In this document: positions 1-11,599 of the stretch, in pieces | Layout of the letters: each line of letters begins with the position of its first letter | Numbering within the stretch: position 1 is the first letter of the stretch | Assembly (NCBI GenBank): GCA_965153355.1 | Contig: OZ231128.1 | Coordinates: 23,932,001-23,996,000, forward strand | Direction: 5' to 3' | From: Flaccisagitta enflata | Lineage: Eukaryota; Chaetognatha; Sagittoidea; Aphragmophora | Length of the DNA: 64,000 bases | The notes under the pieces: model-generated | Database searches by the model: none | What the model was told of the DNA's origin: nothing | Seen by the model: only the letters and a program-made list of their open reading frames with translations | Program-made: the position numbers and the translations under genes

Positions 1-840
1 AATAGGGATAACTATAGTAACTTTTGGCGAAAAATATCTCATAGTGATACATAAATGGGTTGACGACTTTTCCCATGCTTAGTCAGACGGACTCTTCTAA
101 CCGTTGTCGAATCTAGTTATGACCCTTTATTAGGTTGAAGTTGTGAAATTTTTCTTTTTTTTTCATTAAGTTGGTGGTTTGGATAAGCCTTCTTTTAGTT
201 TTTGTCAGTGCCAATTTTGAAGCAACCATCCCATGATAAATGGGAAATTAAGAAAATCCAATCTCAAATCACAATCACAAATCATGTCTTCGTGAAAGGG
301 CCGAATGGATATTCCTTCTTATGACAGTACCGATTTAAAACAAACTATCCCTCTGTGAGTGGAACGGATGATCGCACTATCTGCCGCCAGTTTCATTTGC
401 GAGACCCAAAAGCCGAAGCGACGCATGAATATGTGACAGACTAACGCCGTCTGTCGAGTCACAAAAGATTAAAAACAGATGAAATATTCATCCCAGATCA
501 GACAATTTTTTTTTCACTCGGTCTACGAGCTCTCACACTGTCCTTCTTTCTCTTTTTTCTTTTAATTTTTTGCTCTTTCCTTCTTTCTCGTTTTTTCCCC
601 TTCTTGTCCTTTTTCCTTTTTCGAATTTTCCAGGTCGCTTTCACGTGTCTCTATTAGTCTGTTTGTCCTTAGGTCGAACGATCAATCAGTTGGTCTGTTA
701 GTTTTTTGATGACACTTGTGCTTGATGTAGTGTATGTTTTGTGCCATAGAAAAGGGCGGATTGGCGTCATTCGAGTGCACATGACCTTTAATGATGGACC
801 AGAAAGTTGTCCCATAATGATAAAAGTTGTTGAACTAATG
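1..840. other. Unassigned sequence, no gene seen
   Basis: I see no convincing coding frame, RNA gene or repeat. Positions 541-620 are pyrimidine-rich. Around 650-710 there is a short stretch rich in GTCTGTTNGTC-like words that resembles the internal part of inverted family A copies, but neither family A end is present. Confidence 0.5.
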
Positions 841-1041
841 AATCAATTATCAAGATAACAGAGAGGAGACAGGAACAATCCATGTATTAAAGAATGGGAG
901 ACAAGGTAGAAAAAGAAATTAGTATCATGGAGGAGCTGTGTCTGACTCTCACACTTTTTAATAAACGGGTTTAACTGCGAGTAAAATCTCCGAGACTCCA
1001 ATAGAGGTGAGCTGGAAGCACTTCTCAGGCTGGGAGAGAGG

Positions 1042-1142
<101 letters not shown>

Positions 1143-1774
1143 AAAAGATACACAAAACATACATTCGGGTGTGAAAAAAAGGCAGATGAAGCACAGACAG
1201 ACAGACTAACAGATAGACAGACAGATAGACAGGCCGAAAGGCAGAAAAAACTTACATTCGGAGATCCCACAACATAAACACAAAGGAAGGCGAAAAAAGG
1301 AGCAAGAAGAGTACAAAAAAGATTGAGAAAAGTAAAGGAACAATCCAGAAAGAAAGAAAAAAGGAGGAAGAAGAAAAAAAAAAGAAGAAGAAGAAGAAGA
1401 GAAAAAGAAAATGAGAGGTGAAAAATAGAAGAGTGAGCCAAAATCGATTGGCAACCGCAGAGAAGACTGGAGATAACTGTCGAGAACCCAAACTGAACTG
1501 TGGTATAACCCTCAACGTAATTGATCGTTTGTTAAAAGTTCTTTAGGTTAAAGCTTTTTCTTGCGTTACTAAGTCAACCTAACACTGTAAGATTGTGGTA
1601 CTGGGAAACTGCAAGCAATCCGAATCACATAAAAAAAACAACCTTGATGACAAATGAAATGGCGGACAGACAAACCAAAAAAAGACTTATAGATACTGAG
1701 GCTAACCAAAAATTGACTTGTAATGCACCAACTCTTAAAATCTTGTCTCATGTAGTGCACGCGGGCTTTTCCTG

Positions 1775-1881
1775 AAGACATTGTAGTAACTAGTGGATGA
1801 GTGTTTACATGGCCCTCTTCCATATATTTCCGTTTTGGTGCGTTTGGGTATAGTGAGGGATATGGTCCCACTTTTCATACC
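1775..1881 (+). mobile_element. Family C short repeat, copy 1
   Basis: Diverged copy of a ~110-bp dispersed repeat also found at 2556-2667, 5655-5772, 41855-41985 (reverse) and 43058-43142. Shared words are ACTAGT, a TTCAYAAGGCCCTCTTCC-like block, GAGGGATAT and the end CCACTTTTCAT. Its size and dispersion suggest a MITE or SINE remnant. Clear terminal inverted repeats were not found. Confidence 0.6.
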
Positions 1882-2186
1882 GACACACATACACATGAGC
1901 CCTTGTGAAGTACGTCTGAGATCGTTTATTGAAAGTCCCTCACAATCACGTTAAAAAAAAATCAAACTCATTATTAAATTGAGTAAAAAGTGTGATATGT
2001 ACCAAAAATGATAAGTTACCCAGGCAAATATGCCATCGTGAGGGGTCTGAGCAAAGCCCCATGACAATACCAACAACGAACGGGCATAAGAACGGGGCAA
2101 AAAGGGTTGGAAAAAAAGAACAAATGTCAAACAGCAAAAGTGGGACTAGAAAACAAGAACAAGCGAGTTAAGATCCAACGGTTTTC

Positions 2187-2354
2187 TGAAAGAAATAACC
2201 AAAATTTCTTTGTATTGAATTTCATGTCTTTACTCTTGGTGATTATTAGCAATGTCAATAAATAACAACAACAAATACATTACTCAACGATTAATCTTCA
2301 ATAACATGAAAGAAATAACCAAAATTTCTTTGTATTGAATTTCATGTCTTTACT
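2187..2354. repeat. 48-bp direct repeat spaced 120 bp, with inverted partner
   Basis: An identical 48-base block starting TGAAAGAAATAACCAAAATT occurs at 2187-2234 and 2307-2354. Immediately after the second copy, about 2354-2376 is close to the reverse complement of its core (GAAATTCAAAGG, then AAATTTTGGTT), so the right copy can form a hairpin. This looks like the edge of a small duplicated inverted-repeat element. Confidence 0.7.
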
Positions 2355-2555
2355 GAAATTCAAAGGAAATTTTGGTTTAAATAGCCCGTATGAAAAGCAT
2401 AAGTTTCTGTGGTTTCTTTCTACGTAAGCGTCTTGAGTTGAAATACTGTTCCCTTATTTCTTTATGGAATATAAGAAAATATTATATATCGAATAGATGG
2501 AGCAGTTTGCTTTTGGGTCAGATTGAAAAAAAAAAGTTTTTCATATTCTGTTTTG

Positions 2556-2667
2556 TGGAAAACCAGGAGTGGTGCGCGTATTAACTAGTCAGTGAGGGTT
2601 CACAAGGCCCTCTTCCATTTATTTCAGTTTGGTTATAGAGAGGGATATTGTTCCACTTTTCATATTC
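2556..2667 (+). mobile_element. Family C short repeat, copy 2
   Basis: Runs from GGAAAACCAGGAGTGGTGCG through GAGGGTTCACAAGGCCCTC (a small hairpin, GAGGG pairing with CCCTC) to TTCCACTTTTCATA. It is very similar to the copy at 5655-5772 over its full length, which fixes the approximate boundaries. Confidence 0.75.
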
Positions 2668-2671
2668 TAGA

Positions 2672-2780
2672 CTAATGTCGGACAGCCAAAGGGGACGAGA
2701 CAACAAGAGCAAGAACCAGAAAAGAAATGTCGGACAGCCAAAGGCGACGAGATAACAAGAACAAGAACAAGAACTATGAA
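2672..2780. repeat. ~53-bp tandem duplication
   Basis: The block ATGTCGGACAGCCAAAGG followed by an ACGAGA(C/T)AACAAGA segment occurs twice in tandem, at about 2674 and 2727. It directly abuts the family C copy. A related sequence is at about 2122-2165 (ATGTCAAACAGC). A 97-codon frame begins in the second unit; nothing in it is recognisable. Confidence 0.6.
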
Positions 2781-2932
2781 CAATATCTTAGTGTCATACT
2801 GTATCACGCCTATCATTTCGTAACCAGCGCCATGGCCGTGTTCGTCGTTTTCACTACACTAGCGCTCGAAAAAGCTAAAAAGCAACAACTGGCCCAAAAC
2901 AACCTCGAGCCAATGGAAAATTGCGATTCGAT

Positions 2933-2946
2933 GGGGGGGGGGGGGG
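2933..2946. repeat. G14 homopolymer
   Basis: Fourteen consecutive G. A second run of 15 G is at 62811-62825. Lengths of such runs are error-prone in assemblies. Confidence 0.9.
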
Positions 2947-3072
2947 TGGCGGCGTTGGAGGAAGGACCCTCGGGGTCCCGCAAAATTAAACTGGACCAAG
3001 GATCGTGCTCAGGGCAATGATGGCTGAAACACCCGCAACAAAACAGACAAGGATAAGGACAGAGCAGTACAG

Positions 3073-3300
<228 letters not shown>

Positions 3301-3489
3301 AAAAGAATGAAAGAATGAAAGGTAAAACAACGACAGAAAGAAAGAGAAAAAAAAAAGAATGAAAGAAAGCAAAAAAGAAAGAAAGAAAGCAAAAAAAAAA
3401 GGAAAGAAGGAATAAATGACAGAAAAAAAGAAAGAAAAAAAAGAGAGAAAAAGAGAGAAAGAGAGAAAGAGAGAAAGAGATTGAGGAAA

Positions 3490-4090
3490 AAACAGAAAGA
3501 AAAGGAACTTAAGCGTGTGTGAAGATAAAAGGAGTTAAGAAAAAACTCTGAGCACTGAGTGTAAGTGGATTGTGGCGTAACAAGGAGAGAGATTGTGCCA
3601 TCCAGCTGTGGAGGAACTGTGTTACGGAATTTGTATTCAGTCCATGGTATGAGTGACAATTATCGGCTTAAAACTCGGAAATCCTTTGCTTCGGTGTTCA
3701 AGTGTGTGTGAGCAATCACCCTTCGTCTGGAGGTACAACCACGCCATGTGTCTGTGTCTCGGTCTGGGTCTGGGTTTGGCCTGAATGCACGTGCTCGGAA
3801 AACAGATAAGGCTCCGTGGAGGTGGGAGAGTCAGGGGCGGTATGCAAATCGTGTAAACCTGCTCAACAATAAGCTTCCATTGGGGCTTACGTAAGAGGAC
3901 AATGGACGTGGGGATTGGGGAATAACATTCGCCATCACTAAATCTTTTTAGCAAGATAGTAAATCTTTCAATTACCTCTCCGTTTTTGATTGCGGGGTGA
4001 TATAACAAAATTATACTGTTATTGCGAATTCGGAAGGGATGAAAAGCACTTTTCCCTCTCCTTTTCATGTCACGAATCAGGGCTGTGTGG
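3490..4090. other. Unique sequence, no gene assigned
   Basis: Non-repetitive sequence. A 143-codon open frame lies on the minus strand (3637-4068), with no recognisable domain and an ordinary length for chance. I do not call a gene. Confidence 0.4.
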
Positions 4091-4127
4091 GAACAAGGCC
4101 AACACCTATAAGTTGAATGCCGGACAT

Positions 4128-5496
4128 TACCGTATTTTCTCTAAAAAGCGCCCCGGGCGCTTTTGAAATTGAAATAAGATTTTGCTTTTTAACTCTCGAA
4201 TTAGCGCCCCCTTTATAATGTAGATGAACTGACATTCAGTCTATCTTTTTCATGAAAGGCTACCAAAATGCTGAATTTGACTCACAATGGAGATATTCAT
4301 TGCATATATCTGTTTGAAAGTCTCTAAAAATATTCATTGTGTTGTATTATTTCATTATTTCACTTAATATTTTTGTACAAATCTCTTCTGAAAAGTGTAA
4401 TACTAAGAAAAAAAGGAGGGGGGGCGCTTTTTGGAAGGGGGGCGGTTTTTAGAGAAAATACGGTAGTACTCGAACTGGCAGAGGATTTTCTCTACTGCTA
4501 GCAGATTGAAATTTTTCTGTTCTCACTGCTAGCCTAGCAAAAAGTAGCAGTTATTTATATGACACTTCATAACCAGATCGGAAGGCACCAAAGCAGTAAA
4601 GGAGTCAAGGAGTAAAATTCAATCATTTTTGTTTTATACTTAAAATGATGTATAAGGCCAAACGAGCAGGAGTGGTGATAATTCCCACTACTCGCACGCG
4701 TTCAGCAAAGTCAGCAAGAGTAGCCCAGGCCCCAAGGAAACAGCCGGGCCAGGGGCCTTCACTCGGTGATGCGAGTGGGCTAGCGTGCGAAAAGGCGAAA
4801 AAGACCCTTTAATTTCAATGTACCTTGTGAAATTTTGTTATTGAATTATCCTTTCTAACAAAACAAAACCATGCTAAGAAATTGAATAATTTTTAAGTAT
4901 ATGCGTTCATACTTGCTTATTTGTAAGGTCAATTGGGTTTCTCTTTGATCAAAAAAATGGCAAAGTATTCAATGCTGAGTAAGATTCTTTTCTCATTTAA
5001 AGAAGTTTATGGCGTACATGATTGGAAAGACTGCAATATGCAAATGAGGTTTTTATCCACAGATAGAAATGAAATGGTGATTTTAAGAATTAGAGAAATT
5101 ACTTGTACAAGTGTTGCCACGGGATTATTTCTTGGTTCCTCTTTCTTCCTTCCTTCCTTCCTTTTTCCTCCATTATTCCCCCTCTGGCTGGCTGTAACTG
5201 CCGCACTCTGGCAATTGCCTGCCCCGTAGCGCTGCTCCACTGAATCGGCACTTCTGACATTCTTAAAAACAATGGTTCCCGATGCCAGATTTTAAAATTA
5301 AACCAAGTTAAAAGTCTTGTTTTCTTGGTTTCTTGAAAGAAGTAATTTCGGATCAAGTTTTTTTTTCAAATATCTGTGTAAAAAAGGCTGAAAATATCTG
5401 CTATTTTCTACTAGCAGCAAAAAATTTCTACTAGCAGAGCAGTTAGGATTTCTGCTAGCAGCTCTGCTAGCAAATTGCCTGCTAGTTCGAGTACTA
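4128..5496. mobile_element. hAT-like non-autonomous element, 8-bp target duplication
   Basis: Terminal inverted repeats TAGTACTCGAACT (left end now split by a MITE; AGTTCGAGTACTA at 5484-5496 on the right). Flanks are CCGGACAT (4120-4127) and CGGGACAT (5497-5504), an 8-bp duplication with one mismatch. An 8-bp duplication and TAG-type termini fit the hAT superfamily, but no transposase frame is present. Subterminal regions (4490-4555 and 5395-5485) are packed with degenerate CTGCTAGCAG palindromic words, which could be transposase-binding sites. Confidence 0.7.
4130..4463. mobile_element. TA-flanked MITE, 334 bp
   Basis: Inverted termini CCGTATTTTCTCTAAAAAGC (left) and AGAGAAAATACGG (right), with GCGCCCC/GGGGCGC just inside. 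The sequence is flanked by TA at 4128-4129 and 4464-4465. A TA duplication is typical of Tc1/mariner-type transposition. It sits exactly in the first TA of the surrounding hAT-like element, so it is the younger insertion. No coding. Confidence 0.85.
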
Positions 5497-5654
5497 CGGG
5501 ACATAGATAACTCAGGTGACTCAAGATGACTCAAAATGACTTAGAAATACATAAAATCACTTAAAAAGACATAAAATGATGGAAAATGACGCATATGAAT
5601 ATGGTAATATCATTGACTTAATATAACTTAGCGACCTAAAATGACTAAGAATGA

Positions 5655-5772
5655 CATGTTTTTTTGAAAACTAGGAGTGGTGCGCGTATGAACTAGTCAG
5701 TGAGGGTTCATAAGGCCCTCTTCCATTTATTTCAGTTTGGGTATAGTGAGGGATATTGTTCCACTTTTCATA
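5655..5772 (+). mobile_element. Family C short repeat, copy 3
   Basis: Best-preserved copy: GAAAACTAGGAGTGGTGCGC, then GAGGGTTCATAAGGCCCTC, then GTGAGGGATATTGTTCCACT. It lies inside the ATGACT array of the surrounding A' element. Confidence 0.75.
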
Positions 5773-6150
5773 GAATGACTTAGAATGACTAAAAATGACC
5801 TAAGTCATCTTAGGTCATTTTTAGTCATTTTAAGTCATTCTATGTCATTCTTAGTCATCTTAGGTCGCTAAGTTTTCTAAGAATGACTTAGAATGACTAA
5901 AAATGACCAAAGATGACTAAAAATGACTTAAGGTAATAAAAAAAGTTTGACGGACCGACGGACGGACGGACAAAACGAGATTTAGAGTCGCGTGCAGGCG
6001 ACTAAAAACTGGGGACATTGAGGAAACACGGACCAAAATAACCGGAATGGGCCAAAACGTTGCTGGAATTTTCAATGAACGAATTTTATGCCGAAAAATG
6101 TGGTTCTGCACGCCGCAGTGATGGAAAACGACGTTGGTTGACGCCGACGA

Positions 6151-6155
6151 TTAAG

Positions 6156-6198
<43 letters not shown>

Positions 6199-6400
6199 TA
6201 AGACGATGATGACGACGATGATGACGACGATGATAAGACGATGATGACGACGATGATGATGACGACGATGATGACGACGATGATAAGACGATGATGACGA
6301 CGATGATAAGACGATGATGACGACGATGATGATGACGACGATGTTGACGACGATGATGACAAGGATGACAAAGACGATGATGACAACGATGACCAGAATT
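6151..6400. repeat. (GAC)n / (GAY)n triplet array
   Basis: Perfect GAC triplets grade into GATGAC mixtures with a repeated GATAAGACGAT punctuation. The long Ser/Val/Ile frames on the minus strand here are products of the triplet repeat. Confidence 0.95.
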
Positions 6401-6489
6401 TCAGGACGAATGCACGCTTGAAAACAAGATAAAAACAAAACCTTAACCACTGACGGAGAATAAGTTCGTTCATTCCTTTCTATCTATCT

Positions 6490-6524
6490 TTCTTTTTTTT
6501 TCTTTTTTTCTTTTTTTCTTTTTT

Positions 6525-6563
<39 letters not shown>
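6490..6563. repeat. T-rich and (TTTC)n microsatellite
   Basis: Runs of T8C words followed by TTTC repeats. Confidence 0.95.
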
Positions 6564-6653
6564 CCGGTCGACAATATTGGACTTCTATCTTTTTTACGGC
6601 ATTTACGTCTCCGATAAGAGCATTAAGAAAATGGAAATCATGTTGAAATTGGC

Positions 6654-6656
<3 letters not shown>

Positions 6657-6718
<62 letters not shown>
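6657..6718. repeat. (AG)n microsatellite
   Basis: 31 uninterrupted AG units. Confidence 0.97.
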
Positions 6719-6720
<2 letters not shown>

Positions 6721-6814
6721 CATTGTATGTAGTTTTTCGTCGCATTCGCCCATCTTTCTTATTCTGGTGTCTCTTTCGGTGTTGATGCATTCGATTCGAT
6801 TCCCTGTCAATGAA

Positions 6815-7020
6815 ATCAAGCAATACCAACAGGCGACCCTAAACCTATGTCGGTCCGTCGGTCCAAAATATTTTTGAATTATAGTCTTTTTTGTCATTTT
6901 TTGTGTTTTAGGACATTGTAAGGTACGTAGGTGTTTAATACTGTTGTTCTGTGGTTTCGTAGTACTGTAATACTGCCCCTGCCTAGCCGTCCACGACTTT
7001 GGTCCTGTTTTGGACTTTTT
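6815..7020 (-). mobile_element. Family A copy, degenerate, reverse
   Basis: Read on the minus strand, a 5'-proximal block GTCGTGGACGG..GGCAGGGGCAGTA lies at about 6965-7005. A 3'-proximal block with GGACCGACGGACCGACA followed by TAGGGTCGC lies at 6825-6870. The 3' hairpin has decayed. Boundaries are approximate. Confidence 0.55.
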
Positions 7021-7038
7021 AAGACTGTGTTCCATCTT

Positions 7039-7100
7039 TAACAAGGCCGGATACACTATTGCCAATTCCTCATTGTAAAAAATGTCCACCCCCGTGCCAT
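7039..7100 (+). mobile_element. Family A 5' end fragment
   Basis: AACAAGGCCGGATACACTAT matches the family A start for 16 bases and then diverges. No matching 3' end is seen nearby. Confidence 0.55.
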
Positions 7101-7338
7101 AATCCAGACATTAATTTCTTCTCTATTTCTTTCCGTCGCTCCTCGGCTATCTCCCAACCTGTCCGTGAATATATCTGTCTGTCTGTTTGCTTATTTGTCT
7201 GTCTATCCGTAAGCCAGTTCTTGTCTACAAGCCTGACTTTCTCCTCTTTTGGTCTATCTGTCTCTGTCTCTGTCCCTGTCGCTTAGTCTCTTTGTCGCTG
7301 ACCTTCTCTTTCACTGTGTCTCTGACACTGTCTACCAT

Positions 7339-8220
<882 letters not shown>

Positions 8221-8224
8221 TAGG

Positions 8225-8459
8225 AAAAAGGCCGGATACACGGCTACCCCAGTCGCGTGCGGGTGGGCAGGGGCTGTATTATAGGTGACCTGATCACTTG
8301 GGCAGGAGCTGCGAGGCCATAGACCGCAAAAACCCAAAAAAGTAAAGTCTGACGGACCGACGGACCGACGGACCGACGGACCGACGGACCGACGGACCGA
8401 CAGACCGACGGACGGACCGACAAAGCGGGGTGTAGAGTCGCGTAGCACGCGACTAAAAA
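8225..8459 (+). mobile_element. Family A element, complete
   Basis: Reference-quality copy of about 235 bp. The 5' end is AAGGCCGGATACACGGCTAC (GCCG..CGGC hairpin), then CAGTCGCGTGCGGGTGGGCA. The core holds ten or so GGACCGAC units (8351-8420). The 3' end is GAGTCGCGTAGCACGCGACT and then AAAAA. The terminal arm GCACGCGACT is the exact reverse complement of the 5' AGTCGCGTGC. No open frame. Confidence 0.88.
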
Positions 8460-8526
8460 GAACAACAAGAACTGAGACGTAGGGAAAGGCCTTATCATGA
8501 GGGTAGCTTTCACTCGTCTGTCTCCG

Positions 8527-8630
<104 letters not shown>

Positions 8631-8639
8631 TTTCTTACA

Positions 8640-9080
8640 CGCATCAATAAGTCACAGAACGGGAAAGTGTAAATGACAAATCGAGTCTTTGCACTTGGCA
8701 GGAAAATATTTTTCACTTTTTGAATTCTGTGTATAGCTTTCTCTTAGTCTTACAAAACTTTTGACATGCAAGAAACTGACAAAATTTCCCTTTGAATATT
8801 TTTCAACTTTTGTTGCACATGTCATATCACAGGCTTTTACAGCACGAAACCTCTCTGAATAGTGAATAGGAATGAGAAAAATTTCTCTTTTTTTCAGAAG
8901 ATGGCGACAAATCTAGTGATCTGTTCACCTGGTCATCAGTTCTGTCAAAATAACCCTTCATTTTCTTTTTTGTCCTTTTTTTTTTTGCATCAACAAGATA
9001 AGAGGAAAAAACAGATAACAGATCTTGTTTTCTCAGTTTCACGACACTTTTTCTTCATGAATTAACAAAAAACGGGTTGG
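8640..9080. other. Unassigned sequence, no gene seen
   Basis: AT-rich unique sequence with short open frames only. It forms the left flank of the giant foldback. Confidence 0.5.
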
Positions 9081-9082
9081 TA

Positions 9083-9272
9083 CAGTAGATGTCGTCTAGA
9101 CTTGGAAATACGGGGGAGCTCATAACCTGAGTATCAGTATGGTGAGTTGACGGTATGTTTTCCCCCTCATGTGCTCAAAACCTATGTACCCGATCGTTTT
9201 TGATTATTCTTATAATATTACTACCTAGAACAAAAGAGATTTGGGATCTTTGATCCATTTCAGGGACCCGCG
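9083..9272 (+). repeat. Left terminal and subterminal inverted repeat of the giant foldback
   Basis: The terminal 34 bp plus a subterminal block from about 9145 (GGTATGTTTTCCCCCTCATG to TCCATTTCAGGGACC). Both are found inverted at 27103-27238 and 27646-27679. In the right arm the two blocks are separated by an extra ~400 bp that includes a MITE. Confidence 0.85.
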
Positions 9273-9690
9273 AGGCACAATCCGCCATGATGGGAAATAA
9301 ATAAGAAATGCGACTTTTTTCAACCTGGTGTAATTATGTGATTTGTCACTTCTACTAACCCCAAATAGTCCATTTCTACAAAAAAAATCTATTCGAAATC
9401 ATTAGAGGCTTGATAGTAATACTAAAAATACATCAAAATTACATTATAAGTATAGGATTTTACATAAGTTAACGAGTCCGCTAGAGTCAACTGATTTTCT
9501 TGGATTCGGTGGGGTGGGATCCTCCATTATCAACCCACGGAGCTGTGCGTAATGCGCGCGAATGCGCTTTTTAGTTTGAGCGGAGAACGAGCCTGATAAC
9601 TGATTACTGAATCATACAAATTAGCTTTTGGGAGATTTGTTAATTCCTCTTTTCACTGTGTTTACTTTGTTTTTGAATAGCCCATGAGTT
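9273..9690. other. Unpaired left-arm sequence
   Basis: No counterpart is visible in the right arm and no gene is seen. It ends at the start of a GTTGTCC array. Confidence 0.5.
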
Positions 9691-10468
9691 ATCCATGAGT
9701 TGTCCTTAGGTTGTCCACGAGTTGTCTTTGATTTGTCCTTGAGTTGTCCTTGTGTTGTCCTTGAGTGGTCTTGAAGTTGTTTCAATTGTCCTAGGGTTTT
9801 TTTTTAGTCATCCTACAGTTGTCTATTTTGTACTGAAGTTGTACTTTAGTTGTCCTGGGATTGTCCTAAAAGTGTCTTTGACTCATTGTAGAGTTGTCCT
9901 AGAATTGTCCAAAGTTGTCCTACTTGTCCTACTAGTCCTGAAGTTGTTCTAGTGTGGTCCTACAATATCAGTGTGGTCAAGGAGTTGTTTTAGAGTTGTT
10001 TTAGAATTGTTCAAGAGATGTCCTTGATATATCCTTGATTTGTCCTTGAGTTTTCAGAATGTTGTCCTAGAATTTTTCAAGTCATCCTAGAATTGTATAA
10101 GAATTGTCCCGGTTGTTTTAAAGTTGTCCCAGAGTTGTCCTAAACTTGTTTTAGAGTTGTCCTAGAGTTGTCCTAGTCGTCTTAGAGTCGTCTTAGAGTC
10201 GTCCTAGAGTTGTCCTAAAGTTGTCCTACAGTTGTCCTAAAGTTGTCTTGGAGTTGCCCTAATGTTTACCTATATTTGTTCTAAAGTTGTTCTAGATTTG
10301 TCCTAAAGTTGTTCTAAAGTTGTGCTAGAGTTGTCCTAAGGTTGTCCTAAAATTGTCCTTAAGTAACTAAGGGTTATGAATGATGCTAGGTGTGTTCTAG
10401 AATTGTCTTAAAGAATACTATCCCTGCCTATCCACATGTGACTAAAATAGCCGTGTAAGTGGCTTTGT
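9690..10468 (-). mobile_element. Family A element (reverse) with 12-bp minisatellite core
   Basis: The right edge reads, on the minus strand, ACAAAGCCACTTACACGGCT, then AGTCACATGTGG and GGCAGGGATAGTA. This is a diverged family A 5' end. The body (about 9697-10370) is an array of ~12-bp units of the type GAGTTGTCCTAG with many variants. The hairpin 3' end is not recognisable, so the left boundary is uncertain. Confidence 0.6.
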
Positions 10469-10734
10469 CTTTTAATTGTTTGCATATTGCAAAAATTCCT
10501 TCTGGATGACAAATTTCTTCTCGCCTTGTGAAATGAAGGTATCTGATTTTGAAGAAACATATGTAAGAGCTTTATATATATGTGTGTATGGCAACATAGT
10601 TCATAGTTACTTTATCTCAGATAAATACTTCTTTGGTGATAAACTAAGAAATAAGTGATGAAGTTCATGAGGGATTAAATATTGAAAACAAAACTTGGAG
10701 GTGGGTGGGGAGGAGGTGAAAGAGAACAAGCTTT

Positions 10735-11590
10735 GGGGGATTTGATGGACTGTGTAGGTGGGTGGAGTGGGATAAAGTGGCGTTAGGTGTTTTTTTCCCA
10801 TCAGGGTGGGATTTGATGGACTGTGTAGGTGGGTGGAGTGGGATAAAGTGGCGTTAGGTGTTTTTTTCCCATCAGGGTGGGATTTGATGGACTGTGTAGG
10901 TGGGTGGAGTGGGATAAAGTGGCGTTAGGTGTTTTTTTCCCATCAGGGTGGGATTTGATGGACTGTGTAGGTGGGTGGAGTGGGATAAAGTGGCGTTAGG
11001 TGTTTTTTTCCCATCAGGGTGGGATTTGATGGACTGGGTAGGTGGGGCGAGTGGGATAAAGTGGCGTTAGGTGTTTTTTTCCCATCAGGGTGGGATTTGA
11101 TGGACTGTGTAGGTGGGTGGAGTGGGATAAAGTGGCGTTAGGTGTTTTTTTCCCATCAGGGTGGGATTTGATGGACTGTGTAGGTGGGTGGAGTGGGATA
11201 AAGTGGCGTTAGGTGTTTTTTTCCATCAGGGTGGGATTTGATGGACTGTGTAGGTGGGTGAGTGGGAAAGTGGCGTTAGGTGTTTTTTCCCATCAGGGTG
11301 GGATTTGATGGACTGTGTAGGTGGGTGGAGTGGATAAAGTGGCGTTAGGTGTTTTCCCATCAGGGTGGGGTGATGGACTGTGTAGGTGGGTGGAGTGGGA
11401 TAAAGTGGCGTTAGGTGTTTTTTTCCCATCAGGGTGGGATTTGATGGACTGTGTAGGTGGGTGGAGTGGGATAAAGTGGCGTTAGGTGTTTTTTTCCCAT
11501 CAGGGTGGGATTTGATGGACTGTGTAGGTGGGTGGAGTGGGATAAAGTGGCGTTAGGTGTTTTTTTCCCATCAGGGTGGGATTTGATGGA
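10735..11590. repeat. 71-bp tandem array, about 12 units
   Basis: Units start GGGATTTGATGGACTGTG and end TTTTTTTCCCATCAGGGT, with starts at 10737, 10808, 10879, 10950 and so on. Most units are nearly identical; units around 11230-11390 carry small deletions. The array stops inside a unit at ATGGACTGTGCGA, immediately before the GCAGGAACC array, and has no mirror in the right arm. Confidence 0.95.
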
Positions 11591-11599
11591 CTGTGCGAG

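Larger units (their letters stand above)
4092..6008 (+). mobile_element. Family A' hairpin-terminated element, split by nested insertions
   Basis: The 5' end AACAAGGCCAACACCTATAA is at 4093-4112, like the A' copies at 47026 and 52543. The 3' end (GGACCGACGG repeats, then GAGTCGCGTGCAGGCGACTA and AAAA) is at 5948-6008. Between them sit a hAT-like insertion (4128-5496) and a family C copy (5655-5772). With these removed the element is roughly 430 bp. Its core is an imperfect array of ATGACTYARA words (5505-5935), part of it palindromic: TTAGGTCATTTTTAGTCATT at about 5808-5830 mirrors AATGACTAAAAATGACC at about 5780-5800. The two ends are joined by inference from the insertion-site duplication. 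Confidence 0.7.

Noticed and set aside
2727-3020. 97-codon forward frame beginning MSDSQRRRDN
   Set aside because: It starts inside a ~53-bp tandem duplication and crosses a G14 run; no homologous family recognised.
3637-4068. 143-codon minus-strand frame in unique sequence
   Set aside because: No recognisable family, no supporting context, and within chance length.
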